DNA from: Aureobasidium sp. EXF-3400
Taxonomy: Eukaryota; Ascomycota; Dothideomycetes; Dothideales; Saccotheciaceae
NCBI GenBank assembly: GCA_024195585.1
Contig: SWBL01000334.1
Coordinates: 1 to 56,614 of the forward strand
Direction of reading: 5' to 3'
DNA length: 56,614 bases
This document shows, piece after piece, positions 1 through 11,345 of this stretch. Position 1 is the first letter of the stretch. Each line of letters starts with the position of its first letter. The notes below the pieces were generated by a model, which worked only from the letters and a program-made list of their open reading frames with translations, was not told where the DNA came from and did not search any database. Position numbers and translations under genes: made by a program.

Positions 1-1119
1 GGTCACCCACCGTAGTACTAATCTGCCGTTCAACTGCTTATGTATGGCAGAGCGGACGGGATGCCCAGTTTTCAGCTGACTGTGGCCGTACGTGCTTGAG
101 TGCTTGTTCTGTTGTCATATGAATCACTTGACTTGGAAGGCAGAAGGAGCGTGATGTAGATAAAAGTTTCTTGATCATCCTCTATACTCTTAGCCTTGTT
201 GCATCGTTTAAGCTACTGCGTACTTCTTGGCCGATGTCTTGAGGCGTTTGCTGGATACAAGTCCTAATATCGATACGAGTGTATGACTGATGACTGTAGT
301 AATTCTTAGTCAATAGATAGCCAGTCTAGTAGTCAGTTTCTCAAAGTGTCTTGCAAAATTCAAATCAAATGATACAGGCAAAACGATAAAAGAGGAATAG
401 CTAATAAAGCCGTACATCAGTTTTCCAGCCAAAATTGTGAAACTATGATAAAACTGTGATAGCAGAACGATCCCGTAGTGTGTTTGATAAATTTAGTAAA
501 TATCGTCAATAGAGAATACTAAGAGACGGCTCTACTTTACTCCAGTATCAAGTATAAACTTACACCTATAGTACGAGACGTATTACATGTACACTTTCAC
601 GTTTAATGCTTAATATTATGCTTGATCTTTGTAATTCAAGGGATGTAGTAATTCATCTTCTCAAACCTTGACGGAAGAGGTAGAGACATGTCTATTATGT
701 GATATCCTACTTTGTTTACTATGTTGGATAATACAAGCGTGATTATTTATCATTTTAAAGGTTATGATCTATGGTAGTATGTCCGACTTTCCTACCTGTC
801 AAGCTTTTACCTAAGGTTTCTTGAATGCTTTTACTAGGGCTACGGATATTGTTGTATACTTCCATAGTATTGAAGGATGTCTAAGAATGAGCATAGAGTA
901 ATTCTCTATCGAGAGGAAAAGATGTGTTCTCTCGAGACAAGGCTCTCAACATGTCATTCACGTAGAATCCCTAGAGGGTTCAGATATAGAACAATATATA
1001 TCGGTCATGCTCTCAATCAATCATCGTTATAAACTTTTACATAGCTTCAAGACAACTCAAGTCAGGATCCAAGTACATGACATGTATGTATTACTCAGAA
1101 ATCCAAGGGCTAGAGAAGG
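1..1119. other. AT-rich gene-free stretch
   Basis: No convincing gene, RNA or mobile element is visible in these 1.1 kb. The sequence is visibly AT-richer than the rest of the window and stop codons are frequent in all frames. It lies downstream of the minus-strand NLR-like gene, so its right edge probably includes that gene's 3' UTR and polyadenylation region. Decay of old repeat DNA is possible, but no repeat structure was recognised. Confidence 0.5.
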
Positions 1120-4100
1120 TCATCCTCCGCCACGAGGAAGGCGTATAGGAGCGGGACTCGCTCGGATTTTTAGGCTGGGTACCGAGTCAGGGCGAATCTT
1201 AGATGGTGGCGGCGGTATTGTGAGTTTCTCTTGCTCTTCTTGCCACTGCAGCAAAAAGTGAGCAGTGTCGTCGTTACCGCCATCGATTGATGCGAGGATG
1301 GCATCCTCGGCTATGCCCCTCTGTGATATGAGCGCTCCTTTGCCGATCAAAACATCCACGACCAAGGTATGGCCATGATAGGCAGCAGCTTGTAGAGCAT
1401 TCCCATATATGCCACCGGATTGATTCACATCTGCTCCCAAGAAGATGAGTTTCTCAGTGAGTTCTCGATGTCCTTTCATGGCACAAGCCTGCAAGGCAGT
1501 GCCCAAGTCGCTACAGGCGTTGACATCGGCTTTTCCACTTTGGATCAACTCGATGGCAATGTCGATGTGATTCATCAGACTGGCAACTCTAAGTGGGTTG
1601 CCAAGGACACCCTCTGTGTTCACATCGAGACCTGACTTCAGCAGAAATTGAACCATTGGAAGATGTCCATGTAGTGCTGCTAGACTCAACCCGTCCTTGG
1701 GAAGGGAATCTGTCGTCCGAGCGAATCTGGTTAGGATACGGACATGACCTTCCTTGATCGCGTCCTCAGCTCGTGCCAGAGACTTCTGCTGAGGCATGAT
1801 TCCTATAGTTTTCAGGACTTTGGACTGATAGAGCCACTCAATGACAGTTCGTAGTCCGGCCTGCGAGGCAAGAGAGACAACCTCACCATGGCCGACTGAG
1901 TCTAACGGTTCAAGAGGACCCTGAAGTAGGTAGAGGGTGACATGCTCTTGGCTACCACGACAAGCAGCTTCAAGAGAGCCTTTGTACTTTCCTCCGGTCT
2001 TGGCAGGAACTCCTGCATCCAGCAGTAGGCGGACGACTGGAAGATGACCATGATAGCAAGCTGCTGCAAAGGCGTTTCCCCTACTGCCACATACCATATC
2101 AAGGCTGGCACCGCGTTTGATAAGTGCGGCCACAGTCTTTTCAAATCCGGCATACGCGGCAAGGTACAGTCCTGTATGACCATGCGCGTTTCTTTCGTCC
2201 CAGTCGACAATATCCTGAGCTTCCATGTAGTCCAGTACGTCATCTAGTCCATAGACGCAGGCAGCAAAGAACGCAGTCGGATCGGAACCGCTGCAAGCCT
2301 GTACCGTGTTGATGTTAGACGCCCATGGGCGATGAAAGTTGATGGGATCGTTGCAAAGAGCTTTCGCATAATCAAGCCAGGTCTCGAAAGCCCAAGTGAC
2401 ATAGTCTCTGCCACAGAAGACGAAGTCTAGCATTTTCTCAACTAAGACTCCTCGAGAGCCGTCCGGGCTGGCCAGTCTATAATGATGAGGCCAGTAAATG
2501 CTGACATAGTCGTGCAGCGTCTGGTAGGGTGCGACTGGACTTTGAAAACCGGCCTTGCATATTTCAAGACATTTCAAGGCAAGAATCATATGAGCCTTGC
2601 TAGCTGGCACAGCCGCAGATTTGTACACATAGTCCTGGACAGATTTGTGGGCGAACCGAAAGACATCAGCATGCGAGTCGTATACAACGAGATTGTGGCA
2701 GGCCTCCAACAATCTGTCTCGACATAACTGCTGATCATCAGTGGAGACTGCGGTGACGAGAGCTTCAGATCTGAGATTGGTCTTCGAGTACAGCAGCCAT
2801 GACAAGACTCTGATAGCAGTACCACTCTGGAGCGAGCTCTGGTCAAGGATCCGATTCAGATATTCGCCATAGATCTCGTCTAGTGTGGCAAATTCACGTC
2901 GCAAGATCGCTTGTAGTATCGCTTCTGGGCTTTTCTTCACTTGTTGAAAATGTCCCAGCTGGAATCTCACCCAGAGAAACCTACTTTGTATCAGCATCTA
3001 TGGCATAAATGAAGCAAAGGTATGCGTATATAAATGGACTTACATCTCTTTCGCTTCTTTTGCCAGGATGTTCACCAGCTTGGACCTTGATTTTGGTGTC
3101 ATCGTCGGCAGAGAAAGCCGCGACAATGACATCTCTGTGAAACGTGTCACGTCATGTCGAGTGTCATCATCCGTGATCTTCACAGAACAATCCTTAGCCA
3201 GCGGCGGAGGCAGAACCATGTGAGCGTCGTCCCGCATGCTCAGAAATATTTTTACGCGGTGGTTTTGAGCCGTATAAATACGAAGAAGGGATTCCTGGAG
3301 GTCCCGTCGCGTGGTTGCCTCTATTTCATCGATTGCATCAATCATGATTGTGACTATCTCCTTCGCAGCGAAGGCGAGAATAATCCTTTCACAATCTTTG
3401 AGAGTGAGACTGGGAACATCGTCATGAGCACAAACCTGAGACTTTTTGTCTTCATGCTCGGACATCAGCACATCTAGACGGGTCGACTTCGAATGCCTAG
3501 ACATCGCGATTTGCCGCACAATACTTCGTAAGACTTCTGCTGGTTGACTGCGTTCTCGTTCTGTTTCTGATCTAGCGCAGTAGAAATAAGCGAAAGGTGG
3601 CTTGTCGATCGAAGCACGTTGCTCGGTGAGGTACTGCTCAATGAGGACCGATGTGAGCATAGTCTTGCCGCATCCTGGTATGCCATGTATCACAAGAACC
3701 GAAGAGTAGTTGCAATGTATCCATCTCTTGTACTCTAAATTCTTTCGGAGCCACAGCCCAGTGTCAGACATGGTCTTGTTGACGAGGTCAAGATGTATAG
3801 AATTGTGGTCAATGGTGGAGGTCCAGCGCGCAAGATCCTTCATTTTCTGGGCTCTCGCCGATTCTTCAATCGCTATCAATCGTGTAGATATGTCCGTGAC
3901 TAGCGTCTCGACTTCCAATAGAACCTTTGCATCAGCAATACCTGCCATTTTCAAAAGCTCGGTCTGTTGGCCAATGATCTTTTGTATCTGTTCGTTGTCA
4001 TTGCGTCGAAACGGGCCCTCCGCGATACGGACTATCTGGAAATCAGCATACTGGAACACAAGAGCATTAATCAACAACAATACCTATCGTTGATGTCTGG

Positions 4101-4693
4101 TAGTATCGTATGGTCCGAGCCAGAAACTCGAGAATGTTTGCATAGAGTATCGTCAGAGCTCTTTCCATAGAATCATGGACCATGGAGCCAGATCGTTGCC
4201 GCAAATAGTAGTGCTCAAATGCTCGGAAGCATGCCATGGTTTGAGTGATTGTTTCCAAGTTGTCGGCTGTCGCCACAAAGGTCTCAACGTCTTTTACTGC
4301 AATCTGTAGCAAAAATCGGATGCCAGCCCAGGGTAAAGCTGCATGTGCCGGATCGTATTGGACCGCCACATCGACGATCTCCTTGAATTTGTTGATCCAG
4401 CTTGTGATCTTTTCCATGATATCGCGTAGAAAGACGACCTCACCAGTATGCCGCTTGAAAGACCAGAGCTTGCCGATACATTCTTTCTGCCTTTGTTTGG
4501 CAGCTTGTATGATATTCTCTTGAATACTATGCACGGTCTGCAAAGGCGTGCTAGCCTGATTGATGATAGGGAACACCGCTTCAATCTGATCTTTGGCAGG
4601 CTTTTCTAAGCTGTCGAAAGCAAGCTTCCAGTAATCATTTCCAGTAATACACAGAGGCGGCGGGAGGCGCTGAGAAGAAACGCCAGATGCCAT
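1120..4693 (-). CDS. STAND/NLR-like protein: NACHT NTPase with ankyrin repeats
   Basis: Proposed exons are 4693-4084, 4031-3044 and 2980-1120, giving 1152 aa; introns are 52 and 63 bp. The acceptor at 2981 restores MFLWVRFQL, a stretch typical of fungal NACHT proteins. Residues 1-203 resemble the N-terminal domain of NWD/DUF7708-type fungal NLRs (DPAHAALPWAGIRFLLQ). The P-loop GIPGCGKT lies at about 320-327 and the Walker B-like DAIDE at about 435-439. The C-terminal third (about 700-1120) holds ankyrin repeats (GHTGLYLAAYAGF, GNAFAAACYHGHLPVVRLLL, GNALQAAAYHGH). By family knowledge such proteins are ATP-dependent oligomerising switches implicated in fungal non-self recognition; the ligand here is unknown. 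The domain order is complete and no frameshift is seen. The start is the first ATG of the N-terminal domain. Confidence 0.9.
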
Positions 4694-5896
4694 GGTTGGT
4701 CCTTCAGATGATTGGCCTACAGATCGACAAAGCTATGTTTGGCCGGTTGAGAGCGAAGTTTAGAACGAGATACAGACGTCGGTATGAGGTTGTCTTCTCC
4801 AAGGCTGATTATTTTCGTCTAAGTCGCATCGTAACTATAAGAAGTGTGGCCTCGGGGGGTGGGGTTCATAAGTGGCTGAACGACTTGCATGAGAATCGTA
4901 AGCGTGATCGGTATGATTGGACGAGCAGTGCTCAGCCTGATCAGCCTGGTCAGCCTGATAAGTATGATATCTAGACATACTGATAGCATACATACTCGCG
5001 TACCTGCTGCGCTTGCAGTTGCCCAGCTTGATACTGCTCAGTGCTATTAATGAGCCGACATCTGCACGCCTTGTTTCTCTTGTTCGTTCACCTCCATGTC
5101 TGCAACATGGTTGAGAATCTTCTCTTGTGCTCAGCCCTTTATTTTCTCTATATGAAAGAACCGTCTCTCGTACTTGTGCATATCTCAATCGCCGGATCCT
5201 TGTCATTAATCATTTTAAACCCGTCCAAGAACGGTATTTAGGCGCTTCAAGTGCTTCTTGCCCTCTTTCTGCACCGCGGTTTCTTGACGCGTCCCGCCAG
5301 CCGCTGTATCATTGATACAAGTGGGCAACACAAGCTCAGTAAAACCCAATTTCCCCTCGCTCTTTTTCTCAAAGTCAGGAAGTGTCTTTACATCAGGGCG
5401 AGCTATGCATCACTGTTGGACCACGATATTCCAGTGTCATCGTACCCGATCCAGGTTCATGAGCTTGTCCAAAGTCATCACCGAGTGGGTTTGGATTTGT
5501 TGAGTCTTTGGTAGGTTGGAAGATGAATGATTGACAATGTTCGTCTGACATCGGGGACCGTCGGTCGCGTTGTCTTGGCGAGCCGGCAAGCACGGCAGCA
5601 TCAATTCGCGCCCGAGAATGCCTGGCCTGGCAGTTTTCGAAGGATCACTTGTTGCTTGGGGCACTGTCGGCCTCGATAACGTAGACTGCCCACTGGTCGT
5701 TATGTGCCTCAGTGCGATAATAAAAGCCTCATGATCACTTTCGTAGTTTGGTCCAGACGTCCGGGAATGCTGAGGCTGCCGCTGTCACGAGGTAACTACC
5801 TCGATGATGCATACAAAGACCCTTGATCTTGCCTCATTAATTTGAGCTGTACTTTTGTTATTGACTTGCACACGACACAGTACGCAGCAAATCACA
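4694..5896. promoter_or_regulatory. Divergent intergenic region
   Basis: This 1.2-kb gap lies between the minus-strand NLR-like gene and the plus-strand gene at 5897, so it should hold both promoters. A short tandem of the decamer-like unit cagcctgatcagcctggtca is visible at about 4932-4962. Several small open frames occur but none has a recognisable product or good coding character. No specific binding site was identified. Confidence 0.4.
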
Positions 5897-6784
5897 ATGG
5901 AGAAAAGCGCTTCCATCAACACCAGCTCTCCGGCGGTCAGACGCCGCAGTGGCAACCATGCCGATCCGGAGCTTCCAGCGTATACACCAAACACTCAGGC
6001 TACTCAAGACATCACAATTCCTGCGGCAGTTGTGTCACGCATGCGATCACCCTCCTCAGGACCTTCACAAATCCCGGCGTACTCAGACGCCGCACTAGAC
6101 ACCACTACTCGACCTGTCTACAATTTTGTTAGGGCGTCCCTCATCAGTTCTAAACTCCTCGTTCGCAGCAACGATATAGACCGATATTGCTTCGTAACCG
6201 ACCACGCCTCAGACTCCAAAGTCTGGATCCATGCTGGAGCTTCCAAGTCCAACAAAGCACTTGGATGCCTATCGTTTCCAGAAGCACATAATACATTTCG
6301 TATTCATTGTGCTCTGGTGGGCCAAGGAGAAAATGGAGAAGAAGCCATTATCGGATTGGATGATAAGAATTTCTTGAGGGCGCCGTTAGTGGATGTTGTT
6401 GCTGGAATTGGGTATCCGCATCCAAAGACTTTCACCTTGAAGGTGCCTAAGGGGTTGGAGTTCAGGTCCAAAGTGCTGGTCTGGACGTATCAGGGTGGTG
6501 ATGTGACTGGGCCGACGCCAGCGCGTTATGATCTTCGTGATCAGAGTACTGGAGGTGCTCTGATTGCAAGTCTGACAACGACGAAAGAGGGAAAGAAACG
6601 GACGGCTGTGCAGTGGATGATTAACGCAGAGAGTGAACTGGAGCAGGCAGTGTTGATCATGTCTTGCATTGGCGTTGTCACAAGGTTGTCAAGGAAGGGT
6701 AAATTCTATAATGACAAGGGAATGTATGGGAAGTGGAGATACTTTTGGTGGATGTCAATGTTATCTGGAGTAGGAGTCGATTAA
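5897..6784 (+). CDS. Uncharacterised protein, possible tubby-like fold
   Basis: A single exon of 295 aa. The start is the ATG at 5897, in good context (CACAATGG); the open frame extends 14 codons upstream but only from a TTG. Residues 1-75 are low-complexity and rich in Ser, Pro and Thr, so probably disordered. The rest is a compact mixed region with alternating hydrophobic strands, and its tail (DLRDQSTGGALIASLTTTKE, then ELEQAVLIMSCIGVVTRL) recalls fungal proteins with a C-terminal tubby/LURP-like beta-barrel ending in a hydrophobic helix. That likeness is a guess by eye. No catalytic motif or signal peptide is visible. It converges on the F-box gene with only 19 bp between stop codons. Confidence 0.7.
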   Translation: MEKSASINTSSPAVRRRSGNHADPELPAYTPNTQATQDITIPAAVVSRMRSPSSGPSQIPAYSDAALDTTTRPVYNFVRASLISSKLLVRSNDIDRYCFVTDHASDSKVWIHAGASKSNKALGCLSFPEAHNTFRIHCALVGQGENGEEAIIGLDDKNFLRAPLVDVVAGIGYPHPKTFTLKVPKGLEFRSKVLVWTYQGGDVTGPTPARYDLRDQSTGGALIASLTTTKEGKKRTAVQWMINAESELEQAVLIMSCIGVVTRLSRKGKFYNDKGMYGKWRYFWWMSMLSGVGVD

Positions 6785-6803
6785 ACATTTGAACAATCTT
6801 TAA

Positions 6804-8729
6804 CTACACTACATGACTTTCTTGCACTTGCGCTCTGCCATCGGATCCTGATCGTGGCCTGAGATCATATCTGCCTTGTTCCTCTTCATGCGTATCTTCA
6901 TCCATTTCGTCTCCATCATTAACATCACCATCATCATCATCATCATCAGTATCTACACCATCAACATCGTCAACATCATCACCACCATCCTCAACATCCT
7001 CCATGGCATCAATCTCATCATCAACGTCATCGCCGACGTCGATGTCAGAATCGGTGTCGACATCTTCCCAAGAACCAAGCTCAGAACCCGACACGTCAGA
7101 CATGTCATCTTGAAAATCTTGAGAATGTATGGGATGGTCCTTACGATCAAACATAGGGTGTGGTAATATGACCGTGTCGTCAGAATCGATCCTCAGCTCC
7201 ATCCTCAATGCTTTGTACACTCCCACAGTTAGGGACAAAGAATCGATCTGACATATCTCTGTATTGTTGGCGGGTTTAAGTGTCTCATAACCACACCGCA
7301 AGAACTTGAGCTTGCTGTATTTTCGTCTTCCCGAGATCAAATACGAAGCGCATTCTGACATATTTTCGTCAAGCATGCAACCCTCGATGTTGAGATGTTG
7401 AATCGACTTGGGAAGATTGTGAGGAAATTTGGGGTTGTGCCGGTCATCTTCTCCCGGTCGCGATTCGTGTTCTGAGAATACGATTTCATAGTCGATAGAG
7501 AGGGTCTCCAGATTTGTGAGTCGACGCAGGTCGAATGGGGCGGCGAGGTGTAACGTTCGACTGCGTTGCTTGAACATTGGTGGTAGAAGTAGAGTCAGTC
7601 TTTTCAGAGTCTCTTTGCGTTGAGCCAGAGCGACTAAGAATGGCATGCCCAGTCTGACTTCGGTCCATCGACTCCACTCGGAGAATACCACGTCCAGAGA
7701 TGCCAGCTGCTTGCAGCTATCGATTATGAACATTAATGCGTCTTCCGAGACTCTGCAGTCGTCGAGATATACCTCTTTGAGGTGAGCCAATGGTAGACAG
7801 AGGTTCTCACTCCACAACTGTTGGAGACCCCAGCAATAGAAACTCTTTAGCGATGGGATCGTCAGGATCTCTTCAACGATGTCGATATTTGGTGCATTTT
7901 CGTAAGTCGAGGCATCAGCTCTTGCGTTGAAAGACTCTAGGCGTGACAGAATCAAAGGTGTTTCGGTCTGTGATAGGAAGTCCACATGGACCTCCATTTC
8001 CATGCCATAAAGCTCTATGTCTTTCTTCGATTGTGAACCGAGTAGTTGACGCCAGAGATCCTGAATATATGTGCCAAAGGTTTCGGAGGATGTTCCGAGA
8101 TCTAAGAATCGAATGTTCGGTAATATAACCATCAAAAGGGCAACCTCTGCAACTTCGTCACCTTCACGTAGTTCATTGCGCCAGTCTTCTTGCCATTCTG
8201 AAGGATAGCGCCATTCCCATGGAGTCTTCTGTGGTGGAACTTTGTGACTGGCATTCAACATCGCCTCGCCCAGAGCCTTGTTCACGTCGGTTCGCCCGTA
8301 TCCTCGGTCTGCATTCTCGTCCCAGTAGTTACTGATTGACAGACATTCGACATGCTCAGCCAGATCCGGGCGTTCTATCATTGTGCGAATAAACATCTCG
8401 AGCGGGATCGGTTTCCGATAATCCGTATACTCGAATTCCTCTTCGGGTATGGTCGTAATGTCCATTCCTTGCGCCTCCATGGCTTCGATCTTTGCTTCAT
8501 TGTACTCATCGTGGTCGATATTAGGGTCGGTCTTTTCGGTCTTGATAAATGTTCAATAGAGTAAAGGCTGGGCGATGTCGCGCCATGCTTTGGAGACCAG
8601 ACATAGACTTGCAAGTGTGTTTTTCACGAGGTTGTATTCTTCCAGTACGTCTTCGGGATCCTGAAACTTGGTGATCGGCGGATAACATTTGGCAATTTCC
8701 AGGAAAATCTCGTTGGGAAGGGCAGCCAT
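6804..8729 (-). pseudogene. F-box protein gene with in-frame TGA after the F-box
   Basis: Reading from the ATG at 8729, codons 1-58 encode a clear F-box: LPNEIFLEIAKCYPP, then ASLCLVSKAWRDIAQPLLY. Codon 59 is TGA (8555-8553). The same frame then stays open for 582 codons to the stop at 6804, so one substitution separates this from a 641-aa F-box protein. No GT donor lies close enough for a conserved intron to remove the TGA. The distal part has leucine-rich-like spacing (residues 100-480) and a very acidic tail of Asp/Glu runs built on a GAT/TCA trinucleotide tract (6910-7030). F-box proteins recruit substrates to SCF ubiquitin ligases. Options are a recent pseudogene, a sequencing error, or expression of a 558-aa product lacking the F-box from the ATG at 8480. 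Confidence 0.75.
6905..7035. repeat. TCA/GAT trinucleotide low-complexity tract
   Basis: An imperfect TCA (reverse GAT) microsatellite, interspersed with AAC/ACC units, lies inside the 3' part of the F-box gene. On the minus strand it encodes the Asp-rich acidic tail. Length variation here would change the acidic tail by whole codons without breaking the frame. Confidence 0.8.
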
Positions 8730-9722
8730 CTTGAAGATGCGGAAACCAGTTCACATGGGAGCTGTTTCTGCTTGAGCTCTTGATACATTGAAAAGAAGGT
8801 AGGTGGTTGGCGAGGTTGGGCAGCTATCGAGCTTGAAACGCACGTCATCGGTCAGACTCTGTCTCCAACCCGACTCATTCTGCCACAGTTCTTCTTTGCT
8901 AGGTAGGTGCTTTACTTTTATTGTTGCATTCATACTCACAACGATGTACAGCGACACGCCATCGCCATCAGATGATTATTAATGGCTGCCATACCTTGTA
9001 AGCAGGAAGCAGTATGTGGTGAAGTTGATGTAGGACTGGCAAGAGGAGCCAGTGAACGCGTTGAGAGCGACTTCCTTTTTTGCTCAACACTCTGCGAAGC
9101 AACGACCATGACTTGGCAATGACTGCTTAGGGACATATCAACAGTACAGTATCAAAACTCACAGCCAGCTTGCAGAGCACTTCGCAAGTATGCAGATCAT
9201 GATTGCCCGCCGTTGATTGGATGCCGGCCCACGTCATGGAGTTCAAGTCCGCTTTAGGACGTTGCAGCGGGGATGAGTTTCGTCCTGCTTGTCTTTGCGA
9301 TTCTTCTTCACAGGCATGGCCACACTGCACAAGGCGCAAAGGACACAGAGACAGAAGAGCATATTAGCACCCTCTGTTCAATAACAGTCATTTGCAAACA
9401 TCAGCACTTCCTGTCCGCACAAGTACCTCTGGATAAGCAGGCAACTATAAGCCACTTCCGAAGCCTCTAGTTCCACTCAACTGACTCAACTAACTCTGAC
9501 TTCTACCCTGATCACCATCAAGATCAACATCCTGTAAGGCGTGTTGCATAGGAGGTGCTAGGAGTAACATTCCCTAGTACAAATACAAAGATGTCCCCAC
9601 CGTACCTCTGAGGCCTCATCTCGTCACTTCACACCATCGGACTTGACACAGCTTTTGTCAATGTCAAGCGACCATAGCAAGACAACATTTTAGGCACACA
9701 AAGGACCCTGCATACACCCAGC
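8730..9722. promoter_or_regulatory. Divergent intergenic region
   Basis: A 1.0-kb gap between the F-box gene (minus) and the MFS gene (plus). Short open frames on the minus strand show no recognisable domain. The region should hold the two promoters; no discrete element was identified. Confidence 0.35.
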
Positions 9723-11223
9723 ATGGAGGACGACAAGTCTAAAACCTATGACCAAGAGGCACCCGCTCTTGAGCCTGTCCCATATGAGAAAGCGGTTGTT
9801 CAGGATTCGCCGATGGTGAATAAGCAATTTCTCCACTACTGCACGTCTCGCACAGAAACTGATCAATTTGGAGCAGAATTGGACATGGATCCGTAAACAC
9901 CTCATCTTACTACAATGCGCCTTCCATGCCGCCGGCCCAGGCTTCACCAGTGCCATTCTGATTCCTGCCTTGGAACCCTTGGCTGAGCAGTTCGAGATCA
10001 CACCTCAGAAGGCATCTTATCTCGTCGCCACACATGTCCTTTTCCTAGGACTCGCGCCGTTTCTCTGGAACCCGCTGATGAATGCATTTGGACGCAGGGC
10101 AGTGCTGGTAGGCACTATGCTACTGTCCTGCGTGGCCGCTTTGGGTGGTGGCTTTGCTAATAGCTATGGCACTTTGATGACCGCCCGTGTCTTTCAGTCC
10201 ATCGGGATCTCGTCCGGCTTGGTCGTGCCTGGCGCTGTTGTCGTCGATATCTTCACCAAAGAGGAACGAGGTCGGAAGAACGGCGTATGGACACAGATGG
10301 TCTCACTTGGCGCTCCTGTAGGCGGCATCATTGGAGGCCCAGTAATCTACTACGTCGGTTGGCGATGGGTGATGTGGCTTGTTGCGATCTGCAATGGACT
10401 CCAGTTCCTTGCATACTTGTTCACCGTTCCCGAGACCTCTTGCACCCATCGGCAGCTTTCTGGGCCGGGCGAAGACCAATTCTCGAACATGTTCAAACCA
10501 CCAAAGAGAAGCCACGGAAGGCTCGGACTGCGCTCGTTCTTTGAACCGTTCTTGCTGCTGCAGTCTCCGCATGTTACTCTTGTTGCATTTGCATACGGCG
10601 TGACCTTCGCTATCACATCGCCTGGTATCTCATCGATCGTTCCGTTGGCAACCAAGGAGGTCTACAACTTCAGCCCGATCGCGCAAGGCTTGTTCTTCGT
10701 TGGACCACTGGTCGGAGTTCTGCTAGGAGAGCTGGTCGCAGGACCAACCAGCGATTGGCTTATGAATCGGGAACGTAGCCGAGCCACAAGCAACGGTCGC
10801 GACGTGCGTCTAGAAGCTCGGCTTTTAGGAGGTCTGCCTGGCTATATCCTAGCGCCGTTAGGAGTCGTCATTTTCGGCGTCACACTGGAGACCCACTGTC
10901 CATGGATCGCGCCCTGCATTGGATTCGCGCTCGCGAACTTTGGACTGCAGCTGGTAACTACGCCGCTGAAGACATACTGTATGGACTGCTACCCGTCGCA
11001 CTCAGGGTCAGTGTTACAGTTGATCAATGCAATTCGCCAGATCATCTCCTTTACTGTCCCTTTCTGGAGTCCTAACCTAAGCGCAAAGGTCGGATATGGA
11101 CTTGGGTTCGGTATCGAGGCCATCATCATGGTTTTCTTCTCTGTCTGCAGCTTGCTAGCATTCTGGAAGGGAAGCACCTGGAGACAAGCCATAGAAGTAA
11201 AAGGCTTAGTTGAGACGAAGTAG
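9723..11223 (+). CDS. Major facilitator superfamily transporter (DHA1-like)
   Basis: Two exons, 9723-9815 and 9877-11223, give 479 aa. The 61-bp intron has a CTGAT branch-like site 15 nt before its AG; an in-frame alternative acceptor at 9855 would add seven residues. The N-terminus is a short hydrophilic cytosolic tail, followed by about 12 hydrophobic segments. The MFS signature after TM2 is visible as NPLMNAFGRRAVLVG, and the TM4/TM5 region carries ARVFQSIGISSGLVVPGAVV then APVGGIIGGPVIYYVGWRW. By family this is a proton-coupled drug or metabolite antiporter of the plasma membrane; the substrate cannot be read from sequence. It converges on the GH31 gene with 122 bp between stops. Confidence 0.88.
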
Positions 11224-11345
11224 ACGGCACTGGGCTCTCAGCGCTATAGGTTAATGACCTCTCAATTACTAAATACGTATTACTCTTCTCTACTGATTCT
11301 CCTCGTTATCGCGTCTTGTGTTGATTATCAGACACTAATATCTGC

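Noticed and set aside
8553..8555. Programmed stop-codon readthrough of the F-box TGA
   Set aside because: The following bases are ACA, not the CTA context known to promote readthrough in fungi; nonsense mutation or error is simpler.
9690..10001. Minus-strand open frame opposite the MFS gene start
   Set aside because: It lies antisense to exon 1, the intron and conserved exon 2 of the MFS gene and has no recognisable product.
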